Positions 9,410-19,600 of a DNA stretch of 24,452 nt are shown here, one piece after another. The stretch covers positions 1 through 24,452 of the forward strand of contig CAJNDS010001288.1 of the NCBI GenBank assembly GCA_905221605.1, read 5' to 3'. Under the pieces are notes generated by a model, which was given only the letters and a program-made list of their open reading frames with translations, had not been told where the DNA came from and did not search any database. The position numbers and the translations under genes are program-made. Numbering within the stretch: the first letter of the stretch is position 1; every line of letters begins with the position of its first letter. The DNA is from Symbiodinium natans (Eukaryota > Sar > Dinophyceae > Suessiales > Symbiodiniaceae).

Positions 9410-9706
9410 CTATTTTGTGCAGGACTGCCCATAAGGGCCCGAGTCATGGTCGCGAATTAGGGAAGCTCTGGCGCACGCGACTTTGCAAAGACAAAAGCTT
9501 ACTGCTGCGCTTGTTGCTTCGCTTGGCAGACATATCGCAAACCTTGCAGTTGAGATTTCGACTTGGCTTCAAACTTTCGCCTCCGGTTGTGCTTGCTGCT
9601 CGCGTAACCTGACAGGTCTCTTCCGCTCGCCGAGAGGATGACGGACGGCTAACATGCCCGCGACTTTGCAAACACAAGAGCTTACGGCTGTGCTTCTTGC
9701 TTCAGT
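9410..9706. repeat. Spacer with a 58-bp direct repeat
   Basis: CGCGACTTTGCAAAGACAAA (9476-9533) recurs as CGCGACTTTGCAAACACAAG (9659-9715), followed in both by a similar AGCTTAC(T/G)GCTG stretch. The offset is 183 bp. Nothing else is supported here. Confidence 0.6.
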
Positions 9707-10297
9707 TTGCATGCGCATCAGCAGCTCTGGGCTCAGAAACGTGGTCACACTGTATACGCAAAGAATATATTTGTTATTGAATGCTTCGACGCCATGTCCA
9801 GGAATCTTCCAGATTCGTTGCTCGGAAGCATGACTGGCGCACTGGGCAATCACGATGTCATCGACGAATTCTCCGTTGCCATGAGAGATCTCGACCAGCA
9901 CGACCAGCGACACCTCGCGGAGATCGTTGCACCGAATGTTCTGCGCCGACAGCTGACAAACGAACATGGTGCTCGGGCCCCCGTGACTGACAGGCAAGAG
10001 TACCTCATGATCACGGTGAGTTTTCTTCAGTTGGCTGCGCGAGCACGAACGATGTCACCGCCGGAGGACACGAACTTCAACGATGTGGGCAGCAAGGTCC
10101 GGGTGCTCCGAGCTGCAGCAGATGCGCTGGAATACGCAGGGACCACCAGCGCGGACGTCAGCGGCGATCCTGCTGCTGCTGCTGCTGCTGCCACAGCGTC
10201 GCTCGACCAACCTGAGCCCGACCCAGTGCCGCTCATGGCCGAAGCCCCCCCGGCCAGCGTATCTTGTACTGAGAAGCGCAAGAGAAATCCCCACTGA
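9707..10297 (+). CDS. ORF of unknown function (196 aa)
   Basis: This is the longest uninterrupted plus-strand frame between 9 and 12 kb. A better start may be the Met at 9794, giving MSRNLPDSLLGSMTGAL. The body is acidic and helical in look (VIDEFSVAMRDLDQHDQRH, then LRRQLTNEHG), followed by an alanine run encoded by a GCT repeat (10171-10190), a Pro-rich stretch and a basic end (EKRKRNPH). No family is recognised. The Ala run and low-complexity tail fit a dinoflagellate ORF but do not prove coding. It lies between the two DDLPPW cassettes. Confidence 0.35.
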   Translation: MHAHQQLWAQKRGHTVYAKNIFVIECFDAMSRNLPDSLLGSMTGALGNHDVIDEFSVAMRDLDQHDQRHLAEIVAPNVLRRQLTNEHGARAPVTDRQEYLMITVSFLQLAARARTMSPPEDTNFNDVGSKVRVLRAAADALEYAGTTSADVSGDPAAAAAAATASLDQPEPDPVPLMAEAPPASVSCTEKRKRNPH

Positions 10298-10378
10298 AAA
10301 GCGTGATAGACCTCCTATCGCCTAAGAGCATCTCAAACGACCGGCTAGTCGCCTCGACCCGGATTGGGAAGAGGGATG
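10282..10378. repeat. Diverged dispersed repeat R2, copy 2
   Basis: This is the partner of 7457-7603 and overlaps the 3' end of the 196-aa ORF. It contains CTCGACCCGGATTGGGAAGAG, a motif that also occurs in coding-like form (DPDWEG) at about 9340 and 10945. Confidence 0.6.
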
Positions 10379-10557
10379 ACGGCCTGTCTCTGGTGAGTGT
10401 ACAGGGCTTGTACCTGAGCAGCGACTGATCGGATCGGCCTCTATTCAAGACGGCGGTCGCCTTAGTGTCTGTGTGTGCGTGTGCATCGTTGCGTGTGCGA
10501 GTGCGCGGCTGTATTTCTGTGTGCTTCTGGACAGAGCAGACACAAAGAGATGAAGAG

Positions 10558-10561
<4 letters not shown>

Positions 10562-10622
<61 letters not shown>

Positions 10623-10638
10623 TAGAGAAAGAGAGAGT
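10562..10638. repeat. (GA)n microsatellite
   Basis: An almost pure GA tract of about 57 bp is followed by imperfect GATAGA units. Reading frames through it on either strand are low-complexity artefacts. Confidence 0.97.
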
Positions 10639-10774
10639 TGCTGTCGCTAGGAGCTTCGGGTTTAAGATAAGTTAATAGATAATAGTGCTCCAGGGCTTCA
10701 TCAACGACAACACCCAACACCAGGCAAACCACCCGGTGACGGCCTCAGGTCTTCCAACGTCGAGTTCAATTGCG

Positions 10775-10985
10775 GATTGCGCGGCTCCGAGAACTATTTC
10801 GACGGGTAGCTACCTTGATCAGTGCCAGCATCCCACGCGAGTGGAGTGTGAGTGCTTAGATGTTGGCCGTGCAGGTACAGATGATCTCCCCGCATGGGCG
10901 GAAAGCGGCCTTGCACCGCCGACACTCGCTGTATCTGCCGACCCGGATTGGGAAGGAGATCAAGCGCTTGCTCAGGAGACGCACT
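10775..10985 (+). CDS. DDLPxW cassette copy 2 (exon-like or relic)
   Basis: This lies in a 185-aa open frame (10685-11242), of which only this part looks protein-like: APRTISTGSYLDQ, then GRAGTDDLPAWAESGLAP and SADPDWEGDQALAQE. It matches copy 1 at 9114-9400 (DPRTTSMGSYIDR, RAGTDDLPPWAESSRA, STDPDWDD) at both DNA and peptide level. Copy 2 has one DDLPxW unit where copy 1 has two or three. Downstream the frame runs into a CACACT microsatellite and is not credible. The function is unknown. Confidence 0.35.
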
Positions 10986-11141
10986 CGGCGACTAGCGTCG
11001 CCCCTTCATTTAACAAAGATCGGCAGCTACATTGGTTCTGCGACCTGGGGTCGCGCCTCACCAATGTACGACTGACACACATGTTACTTGTGCAATTATT
11101 CTTGACGCGTCACTCTTTACTTTCGCGCGGTTTCGCGCTCG

Positions 11142-11236
11142 CACTCTCGCACACACACTCACACTCACGCACTCACACTCACGCACTCACTCATGGCCAC
11201 ACACACACTCACTCCATCGCTCTCTCACTCTCACTT
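11142..11236. repeat. (CACACT/CTCACG)n microsatellite
   Basis: An imperfect simple repeat of CACACT, CACTCACG and CTCTCACT units. Confidence 0.93.
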
Positions 11237-11294
11237 CTGTAGTCTTTCTGAATGCAAAACTTTGCATGTGGGGTTATCCGGTCCTTTAATTTTT

Positions 11295-11420
11295 TTGAAG
11301 CCGTGCAGAGCGTGCTTCAAAGCCCAAGAGGTGTTTGCAAGTGGGGGGGCTGCGCCCCCCCCCCCAACCCCCCCCGCTTCTTTTCAGCCGTACCAAGCGT
11401 GCTTCAAAGCCCAAGAAACG
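11295..11420. repeat. Short direct repeat around a C-rich hairpin
   Basis: AGCGTGCTTCAAAGCCCAAGA occurs at about 11309 and again at about 11395, preceded by GCCGTGCAG and GCCGTACCA. Between them GGGGGGGCTGCGCCCCCCC (about 11344) can fold back on itself, next to long C runs. Confidence 0.8.
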
Positions 11421-11423
11421 AAG

Positions 11424-11640
11424 GAAATGACAGGATATCTGTCCAAAATGTAAGGAAAATAGGGTTTTCCCCGTAGGAAAAACCAAGCAAAACCTAAGGG
11501 AAATTACAGGAAATCCGTCCAAAATGTAAAAAAAAATAGTTTTTCCCTATGAAAAACCAACGAAAACCTAAGGGAAATGACAGAAAATCCGTCCAAAATG
11601 TAAGGAAAGTAGGGTTTTTGCGAGAGAAAACCAAGAAAAT
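11424..11640. repeat. Three tandem copies of a 74-76-bp A-rich repeat
   Basis: Copies start at 11424, 11500 and 11574 (GAAATGACAGG, GAAATTACAGG, GAAATGACAGA). Each contains ATCYGTCCAAAATGTAA and, in the first two, GGTTTTTCC/GGAAAAACC-type arms that can pair over a short loop. ORFs across this region on either strand follow the repeat. Confidence 0.9.
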
Positions 11641-11703
11641 CGACCAAGAAAAAAGGCCCCCCCCAAAAAAACAGAATACCAAAAAAAAACTCCACCCTTT
11701 CGG

Positions 11704-12174
11704 GTGGGTGACGGTAGAAACGGTGTCTTTGTCTCGGCAGATGTGCTGGACTTGTCGTATGCTGCCTGTTCGACGCCTTTGCTACCGCCGGCCCTGGCAC
11801 CCGGACAATTGTCGACGACAGCTCTGGCCGAGATGCAGGCCAGAACTACAGTGCCGTGTCCACAGCGGCCACTTGTGTTCCGACGTGTTTTTTTCAGGTT
11901 AAGTGAGGATGATGTGCATGCCGTGGTGAAAGAGGTGGCGACATGGCAATCCAGCTTTGCTGAGTTTTTTCGTCTCTGCCTCTGCATGTCTGTCTGCGTA
12001 CGTTGCCAGGACGGCCAAGACGCCCTGGACTTTCCTCGCTCGTTTGTCGGTGTTTGTGTCAGTCTGACAACTTTCGTAGCCATCGTTTTTATATCCGAGA
12101 TAGAAGCCAGCCAGCGCATGAAAGAGGTGGTGAAGCCAGGGTTTTGCCAGGGGGCAGGACTTGATTTGCAATGA
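11704..12174 (+). CDS. Unassigned ORF (156 aa)
   Basis: An open frame with no recognised motif. It contains a hydrophobic stretch (SFVGVCVSLTTFVAIVFI, about residues 115-135) that could be a membrane segment. Minus-strand frames overlap it. No repeat or paralogous support is present; coding is possible but unproven. Confidence 0.15.
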   Translation: MGDGRNGVFVSADVLDLSYAACSTPLLPPALAPGQLSTTALAEMQARTTVPCPQRPLVFRRVFFRLSEDDVHAVVKEVATWQSSFAEFFRLCLCMSVCVRCQDGQDALDFPRSFVGVCVSLTTFVAIVFISEIEASQRMKEVVKPGFCQGAGLDLQ

Positions 12175-12182
12175 AAAGAGCC

Positions 12183-12869
12183 TCAGGGATAGTTGACAAT
12201 GCAATACCGAGGCCCGTGCAATTCCCAGGCCTTCTCGATTTCTCCTATCCAGGAATCCCTTCCTGCTTGATGAGTGTCCGTGTACGTGAGTCTGCGCATC
12301 ATGTGCGCGATCGCAGATACTGGCGAAGCACAATACTGGAAGGATGGAGGTGGAACACGTGTTGCGTGTCGTGCATCGTCAGGCTCGGTGGATTGGCCAT
12401 AGTCGATGTGCCACCCACCCTTATTGGCCGCTTTGGGACAGTGTTGTTCGACCGTGCGATCTGATGATGATCTTACGAAGCGCTCGGTCAAGTTGGCCAT
12501 GTCCTTGACTTCCAGATTCCAGTTCGATTCGGCCGGATTTACGAAGGTTGGCCGAGGTTCAACCCGTGACGGCTGACTGCTGGTTGTCAGACAACGGCTG
12601 ATGATTGCGAAGCCCGGGGCGTGCAGTGGCTGCTGAGTTAGCATGTGCTCTTCCATTTGTCTTTGTGTGTCGACGCCCAAAACTCCACAACCCAAACCGA
12701 AAACCCGCATCCGTTGTGGGTCAAGGGCCAGGATGTGCGATGAGCAACTTCGTACTTCGAACACCTCATGAATCCGATGGTCAGGTTCTTTCTTATCCTG
12801 AGGTACAAGTAAACTCTGAAGCAAAAGCTTGGGGGCTGTAAAAAGCACGCAGCGGAACATGAGAACCAC
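12183..12869 (-). CDS. Unassigned minus-strand ORF (228 aa)
   Basis: This is the longest minus-strand frame outside the large gene and ends short of the kelch gene's first exon, so the two would be head to head. The sequence has mixed composition (for example NWNLEVKDMANLTERFVRSS) with no recognised domain. Long frames occur by chance in this GC-rich DNA, so I give it little weight. Confidence 0.15.
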   Translation of the reverse strand: MVLMFRCVLFTAPKLLLQSLLVPQDKKEPDHRIHEVFEVRSCSSHILALDPQRMRVFGLGCGVLGVDTQRQMEEHMLTQQPLHAPGFAIISRCLTTSSQPSRVEPRPTFVNPAESNWNLEVKDMANLTERFVRSSSDRTVEQHCPKAANKGGWHIDYGQSTEPDDARHATRVPPPSFQYCASPVSAIAHMMRRLTYTDTHQAGRDSWIGEIEKAWELHGPRYCIVNYP

Positions 12870-12943
12870 GGTTTACCAGAGTCCTTATGATTAGCCTCTT
12901 CATCAGCATGCCGCCTTCTTTCACAGCGGCCAGCAGGTGGCCC
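12870..12943 (+). other. 5' leader of the large kelch gene with two alternative upstream Met codons
   Basis: The frame of exon 1 is open to Met codons at 12887 and 12908 upstream of the preferred start. Dinoflagellate promoters lack a TATA box and mature mRNAs receive a trans-spliced leader, so no promoter can be read here. I saw no spliced-leader relic. Confidence 0.4.
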
Positions 12944-13621
12944 ATGATGCTGCGACCATTGGGTGTATTCCTGCTGTCGAGCTTCCTGTGCCAACCTGGG
13001 GCAGTCTGGATGCGACTTGAGCCTATAATCCCCGCACGCAGGCACCACAGCGCCGTCATAAACAAATCGGTGATGTGGGTGCTTGGTGGGTATGGCGGCG
13101 ATTACTTGACTGATCTTTGGTCTATCAACCTTGAGGACGGAGATTTTCGGTGGACACCAGCCAACGTCTCGAGCTTCCCCGCTTTAAGCATCGAGCGTCA
13201 CACAGCTGTTTTGACATCGGCAGGGGTGATGTGGGTCTTTGGCGGCGGTGGGCTTTGGTCCATCAACCTTGCCGCCCAAACCTTGGCTTGGGAGAGAGCT
13301 TGGGAGGCCTTGCCAGGCCGCCCTGGCCTGAGCCCAAGCGAGCGCAAGGCTCACACGGCGGTTCTCACGGCCTCGAATGTGATGTGGGTTTTTGGTGGCT
13401 GGGGCTGGGACGGCCAGGGCCAGGCTTATCTGAGTGATCTGTGGTCCATCGATTTGGAGGCAGGAGCTCTAGTTTGGTTGCAGGCTTCTTCATCGAACAG
13501 TCCCAGCGGTCGCGGGGACCACACGGCCGTCCTCACTTCGGGGAACGTGATGTGGGTGTTTGGTGGCAAGACTGCAAACGGAACTGTCAACGACCTGCTG
13601 TCCGTCAACCTGGACCCTCAG
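12944..13621 (+). CDS. Exon 1: signal peptide and first four kelch motifs
   Basis: Residues 1-226. After the signal peptide the chain enters directly at a kelch strand (RRHHSAVI) and then repeats VMWVLGG or VMWVFGG at about 13073, 13228, 13379 and 13549. Each is followed by a DLWSIDLEA-type strand and a W. The spacing of about 150-170 nt is a typical kelch blade. The end at CAG (13619-13621) is set by continuity of frame with exon 2. Confidence 0.82.
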
Positions 13622-16600
13622 GGGTACTTAGACATGATTTTTAATCTTTGGTTGCTATAATCCCTAAGAGACAGCTAAAGTGGTAATCTTTGCTAGGGGT
13701 CTAAGTTCAGCATAGAACCCTAAAGTAAACCCTAAACCCTTAACCCGATAGGCCTTATACCCTAAACCCTGAACCCCTAAACCCCTAAACTCTGCACTCT
13801 AGTTCTTTTTGTATAGGAGCATCAATCGCCTTTGTCCTGGGATGCTGCGGACTCGTCGATCACGGAGCTCGGCCCGAGTAGCCGAGGTGGCTCCAAAGCA
13901 GTCATCACAGCGGCTGGAGTGATGCTGCGCTCATGTTAAGGGATTTAGTTTAAGGTACCAGAAATCTGGATCTATAGTAGCAAAAAACATGGTGAGCATA
14001 ATGCCATAACAGGCATCTATAGTAAATAATAGGGCTTCCTTACTATGGCAGCAACCCCCCTAAACCCTAACCCCAAATCGATGAATAACCCAGGATGTGG
14101 ATCTTTGGCGGCCACGACGGCAGCCGTGTATCGGACGATCTCTGGTTCATCGACCTCGAGGCCACGAACCTGCTTCTGGGCTCTTGTTACAGGAACTTAG
14201 GGTTTAGGGTTTAGGGTTTAAGGCTTAGTCTAAGTTACCAAAACAAGGAAACCCTACTGTTTGCTGTAGATCCCTACTGTGGCATTATGGTAACCATATT
14301 ATCTACTATAGAGACTTATTTATGGTATTACGGTAGCCAGATGATTTACTATAGATCTTTTTCATGGTAACTAAAGTAAATTCCTTAACAAGAGCCCAGG
14401 TTTTGGACGAAAGCCTCTTCGGCCTCACCGGCTCCTCGCGAAGGGCACAGTGTTGCCCTGGCCCCCTCCGGGATGATGCTGGGCGCTTGTTGAGGGTTTT
14501 TTTGGCTACCATAAATGGGGGGGGTCTATAGTAAGTAGGGTCTGATTGTTATGGTAACTGAAATTGAACTCCTGTAAAACAAGAGCCCAGGATGTGGCTC
14601 TTTGGTGGCTATGACGGCAGCTCTTACCTGAATGATCTCCGTTCTGCGAACCTTCTCGAGGCACCTGTCGAAGTAAATGAGGTGGGAGTGTCCGAAAATA
14701 GGGGACCCTAATATAGTACCCTAAGTAGTAGGATCCTGATTATGAGGACCCCAGAACAAGGTACCCCTAAAATTTTCGGAAACTCCCAGGTGGTCAATGA
14801 GACGAATTGGACGCTGGTGCTGAAGATCGGGAGCCAAAGTGACACGCTTGGCTTCTCATCCGGGCTCTGGACCAATACTGAACTCTTGAACACTGACTCA
14901 CCAGTCGAAGAGCAAGCTGATGCCAAGTATGACTCCTACCTTTCCGAGCCCTTCACCACAATTCGCATGTGCGTTGGAAGTCCTACTGGTGCATGTGTGA
15001 CACACAACTTCCGACAGGGATTCCGCAGTGCCCGCGAGCTGTTCTCCGCCGGTTACATCCGAGACGAGTCGGTGTATCGAGATGGTATACTGGATGCCTT
15101 TGGAGTTCCTGTGGGCTCCTACCAGGCCTGTCCAATGCAAAGACCTGGGTTCAACATTGAGTGTGTGGACGGCAACAAAGCGCGTTGGGGCTTCTGCCTC
15201 AACTGTGTGAGCCAGACGTGCCAGAACGATGACAGTGATGATGCCGATGCTGCCATTGGGATTGGCCTTGCGGGTCAAGCAACTTCTTCCGAGATTGGAG
15301 CTGGTTGGACATCTCATTTTGCTGCTGCGGCCGGCTCGTGCATGGACAATATTCCGACATACAGAAGTGTATGGCTTTGGGTGAGGCGCGCTGCCGTGGT
15401 GGCAGTTCCGATTCCATGGACAGCACCAGTGATCGATGTCAGCGCGCTTCCCCCTGCTCGCGAGTTGTCCAGCTCTGTCGTTACTGCCTCCGGGGTGATG
15501 TGGATCTTCGGCGGGGCGGGTGATCCTGACCTACTCAACGATTTGTGGTACAGACACCTTCAGGTGCCGCACTCTGTTTGGGTGCAGGTCACTACACTCC
15601 ACAGACCCAGCGCCCGAACAGGGCACAGCGCTGTGGTTTCACCTGCCGGCCTGATGTGGGTCTTCGGTGGGGGCGGTGGCTGGTTCAGGGAGACTGATGG
15701 TTTTAGGCTGAACGATCTGTGGCACATCGATCTCGAGTCTCCATCCCCAAGCTGGACGGAGGTCAATGTGCCAATAGCGCCCAGCGCTCGCTATCGCCAT
15801 ACGGCCGTGCTCAGTTCGGGGAGGATGTGGGTGTTCGGTGGGCTCGAAATCACTTACTACCTGAATGATCTTTGGTCCATGGACCTCACGGACCTCACGG
15901 ACCTGGAGGCTTTGCGGTGGGCAGAGGCATCCACCTTCGGAGAGCCTGAAGGCCGAGCCTCCCACACAGCCGTCATTTTGGACGGAGTGATGTGGGTTCA
16001 CGGTGGCTACACTGCCGGCCAGGGGGCTGACTCCGCAATCAGCGAACTCTGGTCCATCGACCTGGAGGCTCGACCTCTGGTTTGGTCGGAGGTTCCAAGT
16101 GACAGCCTCCTGGCGCGTGCCGGTCACAGAGGCGTTGTCACAAATGGAGCCCTGTGGTTCTTTGGAGGGGCCACGGCTTACTGGGAAAGACATGAGGAGA
16201 TGTCTTGCATTGATCTTGAGGCTGTCCCCCCACGTCAGGGCATCTTGTCCGTGCCCAAGGGGCCAGATGCTCGCTGGCAACCAGAATCGGTGGTCACAGC
16301 TGGACTCTTTGTGGTTTTTGGGGGATATGTGAATGGGCCAGACAATGATCTGTGGACCCTCAACATTGCCTCCAGCACTTGCACTTGGGCCACACAGGAG
16401 AGGCCGGGGATGTGGACGAGAACCAGCCTACTTCCTCGTCCAAGCAGTCGTAATGCACACGGCGCCGCTCTCGGGCCGAATGCTTCGATGTGGATCTTTG
16501 GCGGGTGGGACGGCAGTACCGTTGGGGATCTTTGGTCTCTTGGCCTCGAGGATTCGCCCGAGGCGCCCATGGAGTGGATGCAGGCTTCGGTCAGCAGTCC

Positions 16601-19600
16601 GGGATCCTTCTACAACCCAGTCACTGTCGTAACGGAGAATCTCTTGTGGCTCTTTGGTGGGTATGGTGATGGTCCACACTGCGGTGGGTGGAGCAACCAA
16701 CTCTACTCGATTGATCTCTCAGCCTCTTCACTGGCTTGGACAGATCACGGAGGCTACGGGTATCCACGCAACAAACACAGCGGCGTCGTCACATCGACCG
16801 GAGTGATGTGGGTGTTCGGCGGTAACTTGTGCCGCGAGTATTATTCCACCGACGATGTCGGACATTTCATCTCTATCGACCTACGGGCCCAGGTCTTGAG
16901 CTACGCCAGCCACTCTAGCTACAACGAGCCATCTTGGCGAAAGGAGCACAGCGCTGTTGTCACAGCAGCCGGCGTGATGTGGCTGTTCGGCGGGGACGAT
17001 GAGAGCACTAGATTGTCCGACCTGTATTCCATCGACCTCAACGCTTCGCCCCTCGTTTGGGCAGAATACGTATTGGCGGGCCCTGCGGCACGCAGTGGAC
17101 ATAGTGCTGCTCTCAGAGGTGGTGAGATGTGGATCTTCGGTGGGCAAGCCAAGGACGGCAGTTACTATAATGTCCCATGGTTCATCGATGTCGAGGCCAC
17201 TACGCTGATGTGGGTGGAGGTCTTGTCGAGTGGGTCGAATGCCGCGGATGTCCCAGTAGGGCGCCACCGCACGAGCACCGTCATCGCTGCAGGTGCTCTC
17301 TGGGTGCTCGGTGGCTGGGGTGCGGGTGGTTTGCTGGATGAGCTCTGGTCCATGCAGACTGAGAGCACCACCACCAGCACGACAAGCTCTTCCAGCTCGA
17401 CGACAAGTACCCACTACACCCCTTGCCCGGCTGGAAGCTACAAGATCATCTCAGATGCTCCCTGCGAGCCATGCCCCATCGGAAAGTTCAACAATGAAAC
17501 AGGGGCACTTTCACTGGATGCATGCCAAGACTGCCCAGTGGGTTCCATAACAAGAGACGAAGGAGCGAATCACGTGGATCTCTGTGTCCGCCCACTGGGC
17601 ACACACAGCCTGGAGTGTGTTTCTGGCCAGGTCTGTGCTGTGAGCCTCAATGGATTCAGCTTGCAAGATGGCCACCAACTGGCGATGCTTTCATCTGGCT
17701 GTGCTGGCACGGCGCTTCAAGTACCAAACGTGCCCGATTCAGGGGTATCCAAGACAGCGACCCAGGAGGGACGCTTGTATGTGTGGGGGGAGGCTTCCAC
17801 AGATTTCACCCCCGAAGGCGGCTTTTACAGCCTCTGCTGGTGTCCGAACATGCACGAACGGATGTGTGCAGAGTTGCAAGATTTTCAGTTCTCAGCCGGG
17901 CAGCTCAAGGTGTCCGGACCCCTGAGCAATCATTTCTTCCAATGTGCCCGTGGACAAGATTGCAAAGCTCTAGGGCCGGTACAAGGGGTGGATCTTTCCA
18001 CGCAGGACCAGGCGGGAGTTTCCAAAGGGGGCCCCCTAACATAGTGCCCTAAATAGCAACACATAGTAGTATCCTGTTACCCTGTTTATATAATTTCCGG
18101 AAACTCCCAGGTCTCAATTCGATCTGACTTCTGCGGATCTGCAGGCCGTGCAGGCAGCGCCATTGCGGTTTCTCCTGCCAACAAACAGGGAATGGCGCGT
18201 CTGGAGGTAGTTGATGAGCCCTTTGCCGGTCTTGCACTTTCCTTTGGCAGCTCCCGTCTGCAAGAAGGCATCGACCATCGCCTATTCTTGGATGCTGACG
18301 TGATTGCATACAATCTCTGCTGGTGTGGCTTAGATAGCTGTTTGTTAGAAGACTATGTTGTTCCACTTGGCAGCCTGCAAGTGGACGGACCACGTGCAAA
18401 CCAAGAAGTGAGTTGTTCAGTTGGACAACTGTGTTCATTGAGGAACATCCAGTCTGTGCGTGCTCATGCAGGTGACAGGGTCATGGTCTTGACTGCCTGT
18501 GGCACTGGATTCTCTGTACCAGGCTTCTCGGGCAGCGGTATTGCGGAACTTAACACCGATGATTCCGACGATGCGTTTTTTGAGTTTCTGGACAGCTCCA
18601 ACACCTTGCAGATCTTGCAGTCTCCGGTTGGGATTTTCCGGCTTTGTTTCTGCCGGCCTAAACCCGAGCCGGATTCGGAGGCATGTGAGACGCCCACCAG
18701 CTTCGCAGCGCCCGTGGGCCTCATGGTGGTGAAGGGACCCTTCGATCAGACCACGGCTTGTAGCGCAGGGCAGCCTTGTGCACTCTCGTTGACAGGCATG
18801 GCGTTGACGCATCAAGACAAGTTGCTCCTGACACCTCATGCCTGTGATTCACCTGAAGTCACTGATCTCAGCCTAGCCGTTGGCCTGCCTGGCTACGACG
18901 CACTCCAACAGCCACTGAGCCTGGAAGAAGTTGGCAGGCGTTTGGAAGCCTCCCTTGGAAAGCTTCCTCTGGAGACCCGGCCCGGTGTCTACCACGCATG
19001 CTGGTGCGGAGCAGGCTCAGCCTGCACCTCATCATCTTCCTTCCGTGCCGCAGCGGGCACGCTGAGTGTGAACTGCCCTGGGGGTTATTTCTACGCTGCA
19101 GAACACAGTCCATGCCGCCTGTGCGGCCGAGGGTTCTACTGCCCCGGCGGCAGCCGAAGCGTCGCCGCCAGAGTGCCATGCCCAGACGGCGAGACCACCC
19201 TCTCCGCCAACTCGTCCTCGCGCGGCGACTGCGTCTGCGCGCGTGGCCATCAGTTCTCTTCTGGCACATGCGTTGTCTGCGAGAGAGGGTTCTACAAAGC
19301 TGATGAAGGTAGTTCGGCATGCTCGCCCTGCCCTGCAAACTTCACAACGTACCTGGTGGGTTCCATCTCCAACTCCTCTTGCATCACACTTGAAGCTCTA
19401 TCAGCTGAAATAGCTGCCCCCGATGAGACTGTATCAAGCATTGCCACGGTCGCCTTCGATCTGTCTCTTCGGATTGTTTCGGGTGATGTGAGTGATCTGT
19501 CAGACAGCGAATTGCGCATGCAGTTGATCTCAACACTTCGTCGGAGCATCTCCACGTCAACTCGGATGCCCGCTGAGGCCATCGATGTCACCTTGGCGGC

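Noticed and set aside
5826-12900. Dinoflagellate spliced-leader relic (CCGTAGCCATTTTGGCTCAAG-like) upstream of ORFs, as a sign of retroposed genes
   Set aside because: I looked for its core (TTTTGGCTCAAG) in front of the ORFs and did not find it.
13700-14230. CCCTAAA repeats as a chromosome end
   Set aside because: Few, degenerate and in both orientations, with coding exons continuing on both sides; they are interstitial.
14742-14789. ATG at 14742 as the start of a separate 1,100-aa gene
   Set aside because: It lies inside intron 5, bounded by inverted ends and an AGGT duplication. The first 16 residues are intron sequence, and the upstream kelch exons join in frame.
15639-17414. Several minus-strand ORFs of 70-210 aa opposite exon 6
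   Set aside because: They are shadows of the kelch repeats; the same short motifs recur antisense to each MWVFGG core.
18192-18194. ATG at 18192 as start of a separate 888-aa gene
   Set aside because: The frame continues upstream to the AG acceptor of intron 6 (exon start 18111) and completes a GQxC repeat unit begun in exon 6.
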